A stretch of DNA of 64,000 nucleotides, taken from contig NZ_JACJPI010000042.1 of NCBI RefSeq assembly GCF_014695975.1, positions 124,001 through 188,000 on the forward strand, given 5' to 3'. A program made the position numbers and the translations under genes. This document shows positions 35,870 to 44,457 of the stretch, one piece after another. The DNA is from Leptolyngbya sp. FACHB-321. Its GTDB lineage: Bacteria; Cyanobacteriota; Cyanobacteriia; Leptolyngbyales; Leptolyngbyaceae. The notes below the pieces were generated by a model. The model worked only from the letters and a program-made list of their open reading frames with translations. It did not search any database and was not told where the DNA came from. The stretch's first letter is position 1, and every line of letters starts with the position of its first letter.

Positions 35870-37819
35870 CTAATCCTTCGACGCACGGGCACGACCTAGC
35901 ACCCGATAGACATCAACCATTTGCTGTTTGCCTTTGAGGGCAAGTAGCCCCCACGGTTCAACCACAAATTTGTTTTGTAAATGCACGAGGGTTTCTTGGG
36001 CAATTAGAATGCGGCACGTTTCTGTCTGACGGTGTTTTTCGTAGCTTTCCAGACGAGAGGCAATGTTAACGCTGTCGCCAATAACGGCATATTCCAACCG
36101 CTCTTTACCACCCAAACTACCAGCCACGATCGGTCCAGTAAAAATACCGACTCGCATTTGGGCAAGAGGCTGATTGCGCGTCTGCCAGTCTTGATTAAGC
36201 TGATCCAGGCGATCGCCCATGGCAAGCGCACACTCAACTGCAAGGCAGGCATCTTGCGACACTTCGATCGGCGTACGCCGGTTCATGGGTACCCCAAAAA
36301 CGGCAAGCAAGCCATCGCCTGTGAATTTGTTGATGATGCCCTGATTGGCTTTCACCTCCTCGGTAATGGCACTGAGATACTCGTTTAGCCATTCCAGCAA
36401 GTCTTCGGGCAGCAATTGTTCTGAAAGGACGCTGAAGTTGCGAATGTCGGTAAACAGCATGGTTGCAGTCAGCCGTTGCCCTGGTAGTTTGCCAGCCTTA
36501 AGCAGGCGATCGCGGCTTTGCCATAGCGCTGTAGCAATTTCTGGCGATGTGTTTTGCCCCAGCAGTTTCATCATCATCATCTGCTGACGCTGCGCTCGCT
36601 GTGCCCGGTAGGAGACAACCAGCATGACAACAGTGAGAACACCCACTACAGGCAGAGCAATAGGCACCCAAAGTTGATGCAGAAACAGGGTATAGCAGGT
36701 TGCCAGCAGCGTTGTCATTGTAGTGAGCATTGCTAGTGCTAGCCCTAGCGGGTGACGCACAAACCAGGCAAGGCTAGCCCCAATCAGAACCCAAACCCCT
36801 AGCCAAAGCATTTCTACCCAATCAGCCCAGTATTCAAAAAGCGATATCTCGTTTGAGGCAGCACTCAGCAACTGACTCACCAGTTGAGCATGAATTACCA
36901 CTCCGGGCATCAGGGGGTTTTGTGGTTCAGCAGCACTGTAGGGCGTAAGAAACAAATCTTTGGCGCTGCGGGCTGTGGTGCCAATCAGCACAATTTTGCC
37001 CTTGACCCAACTAGGATCGATCGCGCCGTTCAATACCTGAGTTAGGGTTACCTGACGTGCCAGCTTGTGACGTGCCCGATAGTTGAGCAAAATTTGATAG
37101 CCCCCAGCATCCACCGTTTGGTACGCGCCAGTAGTAGCTTCTAAAGGGATAAATTCGGCAGCACCCAGGCGTAGATGGTTGGTATCACGTCCCGCCTGTG
37201 GTGTGATGCCCTGCTGCTTAAGGTGGGCGATCGCCAACCGTAGCGAAAAGGCGTAGAGCGTTGTTGCATCAGTATCAACAAACAGCAGCCCACGACGAAT
37301 GACACCATCCGGGTCGCTAGCAATGTCGTTAAAACCAACTCGCTCGTTAGGCACACTGGGCGGCGGCTTGACCCCAATATCATCCGCATCTGGAACTTTG
37401 GTAATGGCAATGACGTTTGACTGTTGCAGTTGCTTGGCGAGGGCAGCAGTACCTGGCTCCTGGGGCAGATCACGATACAGGTCTAAGCCAATAACGCTGG
37501 GCTGTTGCTGCTGCAAGTTTTTTAGGGCTGTTGCGATCGTCAAATCTGAGAGGGGCCACCGCTTTTGTGCTTTGATGTCTGCCTCGGTAATAGTCACAAG
37601 CAGCAAGCGTGGGTCAACACCTTGATCGGGGCGCAAACGCACCATCAGATCATAGCTAGCAAGTTCCAGCGGTTGCAGCCAACCCACCTGTCGCATACCT
37701 AGTAAAACCCCGGTTACGGACGCACTTGTAGCCACGATCGCTAGCTGCACCATAACGATCGCTGGCAGATGCGTCAACTTTATCCACCCATTGCGGCATC
37801 GTTTCAATTTAGCAATCAC
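35870..37819 (-). CDS. CHASE2-domain class III adenylate cyclase
   Basis: The 649-aa protein has an N-terminal membrane helix, an extracytoplasmic CHASE2 sensor (about residues 40-335: LLLVTITEADIKAQKRWPL, VIGLDLYRDLP, GKIVLIGTTARSAKDLF), three further membrane helices near 340-430 and a cytoplasmic cyclase domain. The two metal-binding aspartates lie in TMLFTDIRNFS and NKFTGDGLLAVFG. ERLEYAVIGDSVNIASRLE carries the purine and transition-state residues. It should make cAMP in response to an unknown periplasmic signal. A Crp/Fnr regulator gene lies 13 kb away. The DUF928 gene follows after about 265 nt. Confidence 0.94.
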   Translation of the reverse strand: MIAKLKRCRNGWIKLTHLPAIVMVQLAIVATSASVTGVLLGMRQVGWLQPLELASYDLMVRLRPDQGVDPRLLLVTITEADIKAQKRWPLSDLTIATALKNLQQQQPSVIGLDLYRDLPQEPGTAALAKQLQQSNVIAITKVPDADDIGVKPPPSVPNERVGFNDIASDPDGVIRRGLLFVDTDATTLYAFSLRLAIAHLKQQGITPQAGRDTNHLRLGAAEFIPLEATTGAYQTVDAGGYQILLNYRARHKLARQVTLTQVLNGAIDPSWVKGKIVLIGTTARSAKDLFLTPYSAAEPQNPLMPGVVIHAQLVSQLLSAASNEISLFEYWADWVEMLWLGVWVLIGASLAWFVRHPLGLALAMLTTMTTLLATCYTLFLHQLWVPIALPVVGVLTVVMLVVSYRAQRAQRQQMMMMKLLGQNTSPEIATALWQSRDRLLKAGKLPGQRLTATMLFTDIRNFSVLSEQLLPEDLLEWLNEYLSAITEEVKANQGIINKFTGDGLLAVFGVPMNRRTPIEVSQDACLAVECALAMGDRLDQLNQDWQTRNQPLAQMRVGIFTGPIVAGSLGGKERLEYAVIGDSVNIASRLESYEKHRQTETCRILIAQETLVHLQNKFVVEPWGLLALKGKQQMVDVYRVLGRARASKD

Positions 37820-38425
37820 GGGTACTCTCAGCTTCGCTTCACCACATTGAATATTGAACTGAAGCTGCTGAACGGTGGCTTAACCCCATTTAGTATGGCG
37901 TGTATTCTGAGCCGCTCAAAGCGTACCGTTCGTTCTTAACAGTTCAAGCAAGGCAAGCAATGCACCTGGATTGTTCAGAAAATGCAGCAGCCCTTTAAGG
38001 CTATACATCCCTTACAGCACAATATCCTGACAACCAGAAAATTTAGCTGTTAACGACTCTCATGCCGATTTCCCTTTCGAGATTACAAGTCCTACTGCAC
38101 TGCTTGTCTCAATTCAAACAGTGATGGCTATAGATTCTCCCAATGATTCCTCTCAATCCCCCTTCGTAAGGAAGTGCAGGCAGGGGGATCTTGCTTTGTA
38201 GGGTGTAAGGGAATTAGTATGACGTGCCGTCTCCACTTATAAGTAGGAGAGTTAGATTAAACATTACTGAGAGACTGGGTTTCGGCTGCGCTCAACCCGC
38301 CTACAACCGAACTTAGAGCATTTCGGCTTCGCATTCGACTGAGCGCTCACATCGAAGTCTCAATGCCTCTTATCAATAATTGCGCCAGCTACTCAATAGC
38401 TACGCTTATCAACCCTTTGACTGTT
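37820..38425. other. Intergenic region, about 600 nt, with short interspersed repeats
   Basis: No gene was found. Around 38150-38200 and 38270-38345 there are strings such as GGGTTTCGGCTGCGCTCAACCC and CATTTCGGCTTCGCATTCGACTGAGCG. These resemble short repeat families scattered in cyanobacterial genomes; the first folds as a small hairpin. Confidence 0.4.
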
Positions 38426-38863
38426 TCACTCCGCCTTCTTCAGCGTACGTTCCAAAATTCCTTTAGCAGGCTCGACGATCGCCCAAGTACCGTTTGGCTG
38501 CTTGCGTAATGCTGCAAATAAAAGTAACCTGCCACTGCCGATCGCATCGCCCTGACTAACAGCACCGAGACGCGGTTTGTTTAACCCACAGAGGCGAAAG
38601 AGATAGGCTGGTACGTCAGGGCTAGAAAAAATCAGGCAACGATTGCTATCAAGCTGGGCGCGACCATCAAAGGGTGCTTAAACAGGGTTACCATCAAGCG
38701 CCACAGCAATATCGCCAAGCCCACCGAGAACTTTGCGATCGCCGATCGTATCACCCGGTTGCAGTTCCCAGTTTTGATACAGCTTGATTTTAAGTAGTGC
38801 CTCATCACTGGGAGACTTAGCGCAGCCCAACGGTAAAAGCAGCGTTGCGACCAGCAAGCTCAT
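38426..38863 (-). pseudogene. Lipoprotein gene interrupted by an in-frame TAA
   Basis: From ATG 38863 the frame reads MSLLVATLLLPLGCAKSPSD, a type II signal with lipobox LPLGC, then GDTIGDRKVLGGLGDIAVALDGNPV. A TAA follows at codon 62 (38678-38680). The same frame continues APFDGRAQLDSNRCLIFSSPDVPAYLFRLCGLNKPRLG...NGTWAIVEPAKGILERTL to TGA at 38426. The downstream 83 residues look fully coding, so one base change (for example TAC or TAT to TAA) explains the break. It follows a 130-aa gene after 22 nt and was probably co-transcribed with it. Confidence 0.75.
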
Positions 38864-38885
38864 GCTGAGCAGGGCAATCTCCGAC

Positions 38886-39278
38886 CTAGCGAATATTGAA
38901 ACGATAGCCAGCATATTGCTCACCTTCATAAAGAACGACCAGCCACGTCTGCGGTTCAAACTCTAGCTGGTAAGCCTCCCGCTGCGCTGTTGCACCGACA
39001 CGCACCTGAAGATCAACGAGTTTGCAATACGGATCTTTCAAAATCTCCTGCACTTTTTGCTTCTTATCGCCCTCTGGCACCGTAAGTAAGCGTGCTAACT
39101 GTTGCCTCGACAGCTTCGTTTGTGATTGCACAACTTCCTGGCACAGTTCGCCAGAAGTTTTTTTGCTAAGAAAAGACGGCAGGCTATGCAGGTCTAGCAA
39201 AAGCCCAAATGACAGCAACACTACTCCGCCAGCCATTAGCTGCCTTGAATTAAACCGTTCAGACTTTGGGTATTGCAT
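38886..39278 (-). CDS. Hypothetical membrane-anchored protein
   Basis: The 130-aa protein has one N-terminal membrane segment (LMAGGVVLLSFGLLLDLHSL) and a soluble part with ELCQEVVQSQTKLSRQQLARLLTVPEGDKKQKVQEIL, PYCKLVDLQVRVGATAQREAY and a final beta-rich WLVVLYEGEQYAGYRF. Two cysteines may pair outside the cytoplasm. I recognise this type from other cyanobacteria but no function is known. The lipoprotein gene that follows by 22 nt is broken by a stop codon, so the pair may have lost its joint role. Confidence 0.75.
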   Translation of the reverse strand: MQYPKSERFNSRQLMAGGVVLLSFGLLLDLHSLPSFLSKKTSGELCQEVVQSQTKLSRQQLARLLTVPEGDKKQKVQEILKDPYCKLVDLQVRVGATAQREAYQLEFEPQTWLVVLYEGEQYAGYRFNIR

Positions 39279-39409
39279 TCGTTCTCCTCATCGATCGCTG
39301 TTAGCTAAAAATCCAGCCATCGCTCGGCAGACCAACCAACGCCTTTTAGGTGCTGGAGTCTACCGTCGGGCTGCCTGAAGTACTGACTGATGCGCTGACT
39401 ATTGGTTAA

Positions 39410-40681
39410 CTAAAATCTGCCACCCAGCAGTAGCCCCAGCATGATAAGAAACAGGCGGTAAATGGAAACGAACCCAGCTTTTGGCACACACATTGCTAGG
39501 TATACAGCCGCCGCTGCAGGCGCAAACATCAGCATTAATAACACTGGCGCAAGTGCTGGAACCTGCATGAGTAAAAGTCGCGCTCCCACTCGGATGGCAG
39601 CAGCAAGCACAATCCACAAGGCAGCATCCTTCACTCGATCAAGCGAGGTGTGTGGCATCTGGAGAAACCGCCGCAGCTTTAACGCATAACGCCGGATGGT
39701 CAAAACATTTGCGGACGAGGAACTGGCAGACGATCGCGGTTCGTGTGAGCGTCCTGTAGGGCGGCGCGGCTCTTGCCGAGGAGTAGCGATCGCAGGTTCC
39801 AACGTGTCTCGGCTTGCCAGATAGCGGAGCGCTTGAGCTGTTTCAGCCGCCTCTTGCTGTGCTTTGTGGTCAGTCGCTCCGATGATTGTTGGCTTTTGGC
39901 TACCTGTTGGCAGTGTATCGGCACTATAGCGGTAGGTACTGGAGTTAAACGGTTCTACACCAGAAGATGGAACTGACACTTTCATCTCAGGATTAGCAGG
40001 CTCAACGGGGTCTTCAATGCTGCTGTGGTGTGCGATCGACCCATCAGGCGGCAGTGTCTCGCCCTCTGCTATAGCGGTTTCTAGTGCTTGCAGTAACTCC
40101 TTAATCCGTGCTGCCTGAGCTTCTAACGCTTCTGTGTCGTCATCTGGTGCTGGCATCGGCGGAACCTCTCGCTGAGGCGATCGTGCTGCTGGTCTAGAGG
40201 CTTGTCTAGCACTTTTTGAAGCCTTCTTTTTGGGAGACGGTTTATCTGCCTCAAGAAGCGAATCATGGTTCGTAAGGGCTTCGGGCTGTCCAGCACGTGC
40301 TTGCTTTCGCTTGCGATCGGCAAGCAGTTGATTAATCCGTTCTGCCTGTGCCTCCAAGCGCTTTAACTCGTCGATATAGGGCTGTCGATGCCCATCCCGC
40401 ATTTGTCGAAAAGAAAGTGCTTTAGGGTTTGCCACTACTGGCTTACGCTTGGCAGCAGTTTGCTTCCGCTTTGCTGTGGAGCGCTGCGTTTGCGATGGCG
40501 GCTCAGAAGGTTGCGGTGCAAAGGCTTCGTACGTTTGACGATGGGGCATCTCTACCACATTTGCCTCTCCTTGCCTTAGAGCAGTATCCGAATCGTCAAA
40601 CTCTGGATAGGGCTGCTTGGCAAGGTTTATTTCTGTTGGCGATGATCGAAAAGATCTAACGCGTGCGTGAAGTTCGTCCAT
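39410..40681 (-). CDS. Hypothetical coiled-coil protein with C-terminal membrane segments
   Basis: From the ATG at 40681 (MDELHARVRSFRSSPTEI) the protein is 423 aa. The N-terminal 300 residues are polar and rich in Lys/Arg/Ala/Gln. They contain two matching heptad stretches, IDELKRLEAQAERINQLLADRKR and TEALEAQAARIKELLQALETAI. The C-terminus carries two or three membrane helices (LWIVLAAAIRVGARLLLMQV, LAPVLLMLMFAPAAAAVYLA, FVSIYRLFLIMLGLLLGG). It may tether a cytoplasmic coiled-coil to the membrane. No named family recognised. It lies just downstream of the MoxR ATPase gene. Confidence 0.75.
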   Translation of the reverse strand: MDELHARVRSFRSSPTEINLAKQPYPEFDDSDTALRQGEANVVEMPHRQTYEAFAPQPSEPPSQTQRSTAKRKQTAAKRKPVVANPKALSFRQMRDGHRQPYIDELKRLEAQAERINQLLADRKRKQARAGQPEALTNHDSLLEADKPSPKKKASKSARQASRPAARSPQREVPPMPAPDDDTEALEAQAARIKELLQALETAIAEGETLPPDGSIAHHSSIEDPVEPANPEMKVSVPSSGVEPFNSSTYRYSADTLPTGSQKPTIIGATDHKAQQEAAETAQALRYLASRDTLEPAIATPRQEPRRPTGRSHEPRSSASSSSANVLTIRRYALKLRRFLQMPHTSLDRVKDAALWIVLAAAIRVGARLLLMQVPALAPVLLMLMFAPAAAAVYLAMCVPKAGFVSIYRLFLIMLGLLLGGRF

Positions 40682-40820
40682 GGTCGGGGAATAACCAGCT
40701 TCTTTAGCCAAACGTCTCTCAACAAAAAGAAACGAATGGCTAGGTCATTGATATTAGTACGATAGTACTACAGAAGCATGGGTAGTGATCATTTTTTTTG
40801 CACGACACCTTAAACCGACG

Positions 40821-41729
40821 CTAGGGAATCGGTGTAGCGTTTAGTAGTCGATCGACGATCACCCGTGCCCTTCGCCCTCCAATTGGAATCATGCGATGAG
40901 CGAGTACGTGCGGCGCAAGAAACTTTACATCATCTGGGATAACATAATCGCGATCGTCTAAAAACGCTATTGCCTGGGCGGCACGATATAGAGCAACCGT
41001 ACCTCTGGGGCTGACTCCCAGTGTGATTTCTTCATCATGCCGGGTTACCCGTACTAAGTTGAGGATGTACTGTTGCAACGATTGATCCACATTTACTAAG
41101 GCAGCGCGTCGGCGTAGTTCTTGTACGTCTGCAATCGACAAGCAGGGTTGCAGTTCCTCCAATGCTCCTCTGTTTTGCAAGCGTTGCAGCATTTGCAGTT
41201 CTTCTGCTTCTGTAGGGTAGCCCAGCGAGAGCGACAGCATAAACCGATCCATCTGCGCTTCTGGAAGGGGAAAGGTGCCCTGGTACTCTACAGGGTTCTG
41301 GGTGGCAATGACAAAAAATGGATTCGGCACCTGACGCGACACACCATCAACTGTCACCTGCTGTTCTTCCATCACTTCCAGTAGCGCGGACTGGGTTCGT
41401 GGAGTAGCGCGGTTGATCTCATCTGTTAGCAAAATATTGGCAAATACGGGACCCGGCAGAAACTCAAACGTGCCTTTGCTAGGGTTCCAGATATTTGTCC
41501 CGGTGACGTCGCTGGGCAACAGGTCAGGTGTGCATTGAATACGTTGAAATTTGCCATCGATCGATCGCGCGAGTGATTTTGCCAGCAGGGTTTTGCCAAC
41601 GCCCGGAACGTCTTCTAAGAGAGTATGTCCGCCTGAGATTAGCGCTACCAGCACCAGTCGAATCGCGTCATGTTTGCCGACGATTGTTCGACCCAAATTT
41701 TCTGTCAGTGTTTGAATGCGTTCTCTCAT
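40821..41729 (-). CDS. MoxR family AAA+ ATPase
   Basis: From the ATG at 41729 (MRERIQTLTENLGRTIVGK) the protein is 302 aa, normal for MoxR. Walker A is LLEDVPGVGKTLLAKSLA, Walker B is NILLTDEINRATPRTQSALL, and sensor 1 lies in FFVIATQNPVEYQGTFPLPEAQMDRF. The C-terminal lid has VSPRGTVALYRAAQA. MoxR proteins act as chaperones that insert cofactors or mature partner complexes, usually with DUF58 and VWA proteins. Neither partner is adjacent here. Confidence 0.94.
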   Translation of the reverse strand: MRERIQTLTENLGRTIVGKHDAIRLVLVALISGGHTLLEDVPGVGKTLLAKSLARSIDGKFQRIQCTPDLLPSDVTGTNIWNPSKGTFEFLPGPVFANILLTDEINRATPRTQSALLEVMEEQQVTVDGVSRQVPNPFFVIATQNPVEYQGTFPLPEAQMDRFMLSLSLGYPTEAEELQMLQRLQNRGALEELQPCLSIADVQELRRRAALVNVDQSLQQYILNLVRVTRHDEEITLGVSPRGTVALYRAAQAIAFLDDRDYVIPDDVKFLAPHVLAHRMIPIGGRRARVIVDRLLNATPIP

Positions 41730-42068
41730 GCTGATGCAAGTTCCAAGGGGGCAGTGGAGTGTGAGTAGTTCAGTATGCCCAACTAACACTATCAAGCTAG
41801 CGTCGAGACCGCAAATAGGGGTTGCATTATGGCGGCTAGCTTCAAGCTGTGGCGCAGTGTTTTCCAGAGTTTAGGAATCGTTCCGTGCTCTTTCAGGTTG
41901 GAAGTGACTACACTGCGAGGAAGGAAACGCGCTATTCCTCTCTGCCAAAGTTCTACCGATGTCATTGGTATCGGCTAGGTACTCCCCCACAGCGCAAACA
42001 TTGGAAGCGTTAGGCATGCGACGGGTTACAGGAAAATGACCTTGATTACGGGCGATCGCCACTGGCGT

Positions 42069-42281
42069 CTAACGCTCTAAACATGACTCAAAGGCTCGAT
42101 CAACTACACCCGTTTCTTCCAGAACAGCACGTTTAGAAGCTTGCATCTCATACCAAGCGTTTCTTTGAGTGCAGCAAGAGGCGATGGCAACAGTATGCCG
42201 ATCATTATTATGAGCAGATGGAAGCATCGATCGCACCTGCGCATGGTGTGTATAGAGCATCTGACGTTCTTGCAAAATCAC
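42069..42281 (-). CDS. Possible small cysteine-containing protein
   Basis: A 70-aa frame with a GTG start preceded by GAGGAGCAG reads MILQERQMLYTHHAQVRSML...CCTQRNAWYEMQASKRAVLEETG. The QR-x-x-YE / long helix / G / A / C spacing loosely recalls the 124-aa protein encoded 180 nt upstream (CTLQRRRYEECVQNAQKSG), so it may be a shorter paralogue. Without a homology search it remains uncertain. It could also start at the ATG eight codons in. Confidence 0.35.
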   Translation of the reverse strand: MILQERQMLYTHHAQVRSMLPSAHNNDRHTVAIASCCTQRNAWYEMQASKRAVLEETGVVDRAFESCLER

Positions 42282-42363
42282 CTGCTCCTCAGAGACTGCA
42301 ATCTAGTACAGACCGATCCGCAAGCGGTGTTGCCATCAACGTCATAGGCAAAATCAATAAATT

Positions 42364-42429
42364 TTAAGCTATTAACTATCAGTGATCAGCCTGATTTTTC
42401 AAGCTGATCATTGACCGCTAATAGCTTAA
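42364..42429. repeat. 66-nt imperfect palindrome (large hairpin)
   Basis: TTAAGCTATTA pairs exactly with TAATAGCTTAA at the ends and TGATCAGC with GCTGATCA inside, separated by an unpaired 8-nt internal loop on each side, with a 12-nt apical loop CTGATTTTTCAA. It lies 36 nt after the stop codon of the 124-aa gene. It could act as a terminator or be a copy of an interspersed palindromic repeat. Confidence 0.65.
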
Positions 42430-42464
42430 TTAAGTTTAAATTAAGTGCTGCAATTTGCTTACTT

Positions 42465-42839
42465 TTAGGGTGCGCCGTAGCTGACGGAACTCGCACCTTT
42501 TCGCGTTGCACCAGCGGTCGGTTGCTGTACAGAGTGTGAGCGATCGCCATGCCAGGGCTGTTCTTCTGGTTGCCCATTGCCTGCGTTATCTAGAGCTACT
42601 TGTTTGTCTTCCCATAATGGGTCAACCGATAGTTCTAGGAGATCTACGACACTGCCCTGCATGGTTCGTTCAGGGCAGCCATCTAAATCGCTGGCTTGGT
42701 CTATTGAACAAGCTGAAGTGGCTAATGATGGGTTCATGCCGCTTTTCTGTGCGTTCTGAACACATTCCTCATACCGTCGTCGCTGTAGAGTACATTGACG
42801 AGCATATTCTGCTAAGTCTGTTTTAAAAAGTACTGACAT
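42465..42839 (-). CDS. Hypothetical small protein with a cysteine-rich N-terminal half
   Basis: The 124-aa frame starts with an ideal ribosome site (AGGAGGACAAACCTATG). The first half is helical and holds five cysteines (YARQCTLQRRRYEECVQNAQ, ATSACSIDQASDLDGCPE). The second half is polar and probably disordered (GNGQPEEQPWHGDRSHS). The C-x(7-8)-C spacing in a helix could form disulfides or bind metal, but there is no signal peptide. No family recognised. A large hairpin lies just past its stop codon. Confidence 0.68.
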   Translation of the reverse strand: MSVLFKTDLAEYARQCTLQRRRYEECVQNAQKSGMNPSLATSACSIDQASDLDGCPERTMQGSVVDLLELSVDPLWEDKQVALDNAGNGQPEEQPWHGDRSHSVQQPTAGATRKGASSVSYGAP

Positions 42840-43310
42840 AGGTTTGTCCTCCTGAAGATCTTAATTAGTTGCCGAACCAAAAGAAAAGTTAATTTGAGAC
42901 ACATTTTTTAAGGCGCTGATACTCTTTACAAAAGGCAATAGAAAGTGGTTTTTCTATACCATCTGTAGTAGCTGACTTACAATTTCTTAGGTACAGCTTA
43001 AACAGTGCCTCAACTTACTTTTAGTACCCAAAAACAAACTATTACTCGCACCTTTAATATGACTCTTTCTTATCTGGTTTTCCATTCTGCGACGAGTGCT
43101 AGTCAATTTTTGCGATTGACAAGACTGGGATCGCCCATTGGCTCTGTCTTAGCCGCAAGTTAAGATCTAAGACTAATGATTGCGTTATATAAAGCTCTTT
43201 TAAGTTACGCTCGTACAATTGTCGGCAATGGCATCCGCATGGATTTTTAGAATAATTTTTAGATGCTTTTTAAGCGTGCAATCATCTTCCTTATACTCAT
43301 TGCCAGTTAA
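42840..43310. other. Intergenic region, 471 nt
   Basis: AT-rich divergent spacer between the small cysteine protein gene and the ABC permease pair. No gene seen. The start of the permease gene is not marked by a clear Shine-Dalgarno sequence. Confidence 0.4.
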
Positions 43311-44327
43311 TTGCCTGTGTGGCTCTACATTCTTAAACGTTTGCTTGGACTAATACCCGTTTTAGTTGGTATCACTTGGCTAGTATCTAGTTTTCTGTAT
43401 TTCATCCCTGGTGATCCAGCGGTTGTTATTCTGGGCGATCGGGCAACACCGGAGCAGATCGCTGCCCTGAGAGAGCAACTTGGGTTGAATCGATCGCTGC
43501 TGGCGCAGTACTTTGCGTTTCTCAATCAACTGCTCCATTTGGATCTGGGTGTCAGCATCATTAGCGGTATCCCTGTGGCTGACGAAATTCGCAGTCGGTT
43601 TCCCGCTACCCTTGAGCTGTCGGTGGCTGCGATGGCGATCGCCTTGGTGGTAGGCGTGCCTGCTGGCATTCTTGCTGCGATTCGCAAAAATAGCTGGCTC
43701 GATAACCTGGCGATGACTGGTTCGCTGTTAGGTGTTTCGTTGCCCGTCTATTGGTTAGGGTTGCTGTTGGTCTACCTGTTTGCCATCAACTTGCATTGGC
43801 TGCCGCCCAGCGGACGGATCAGCGTTGAAGCGGGCTTTAACTTCCAGCCTCTTACAGGCTTTTACGTTCTGGATGCACTCCTTAGGCTCGATAGTGTTGC
43901 TCTTAAAGATGTGTTGGCGCATCTCATCTTGCCAGCCGTTGCCCTGGGTACAATTCCCCTGGCGATCGTCGCTCGCATTACCCGCAGCGCCATGCTAGAA
44001 ACTCTGTCTCAGGACTATATCCGCACAGCTCGCGCTAAGGGAGTGCCAGAACGCTGGGTTATTTTGCGACACGCGCTCAAGAATGCACTCTTGCCGATCA
44101 CAACGATCGCGGGCTTACAGTTTGGGGCGTTGCTGACAGGCGCAATTTTGACGGAAACTATTTTCTCCTGGTCTGGTATCGGTTCCTGGATTTATGAAGG
44201 TATTCTGGCGCGTGATTATCCTGTGGTGCAGGGTGGTGTCATGTTGGTTTCCATCGCCTTCGTCCTTGTCAACTTACTGGTCGATCTTTCCTACGCTTTG
44301 TTTGATCCTAGGATTCAAATTCGGTGA
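43311..44327 (+). CDS. Peptide/nickel-type ABC transporter permease (DppB-like)
   Basis: The 338-aa protein has the N-terminal helix typical of DppB (LKRLLGLIPVLVGITWLVSSFLYFIPGDPA), then AALREQLGLNRSLLAQYFAFL and six membrane helices in all. The cytoplasmic coupling loop is LSQDYIRTARAKGVPERWVILRHALKNALLP, the EAA motif that contacts the ATPase. The start is a TTG in the track; a GTG two codons later is also possible. The second permease gene follows on the same strand after 130 nt. No substrate-binding protein or ATPase gene is nearby. Confidence 0.93.
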   Translation: MPVWLYILKRLLGLIPVLVGITWLVSSFLYFIPGDPAVVILGDRATPEQIAALREQLGLNRSLLAQYFAFLNQLLHLDLGVSIISGIPVADEIRSRFPATLELSVAAMAIALVVGVPAGILAAIRKNSWLDNLAMTGSLLGVSLPVYWLGLLLVYLFAINLHWLPPSGRISVEAGFNFQPLTGFYVLDALLRLDSVALKDVLAHLILPAVALGTIPLAIVARITRSAMLETLSQDYIRTARAKGVPERWVILRHALKNALLPITTIAGLQFGALLTGAILTETIFSWSGIGSWIYEGILARDYPVVQGGVMLVSIAFVLVNLLVDLSYALFDPRIQIR

Positions 44328-44457
44328 GGAAGAAATACAAGAGAGTTTCGAGTTTTGAGTTGCAAGCTTTAGACGTTGGGAGTTATGGCTACACTTTCTT
44401 ACCGTTGGTCTTCTGTCTACTTCTAAACCCCAACAATGTCCTCTGCGGCTTTTTCCC

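Noticed and set aside
41871-42062. 63-aa reverse ORF
   Set aside because: GTG start inside a HIP1 site, no ribosome-binding site and no recognisable features.
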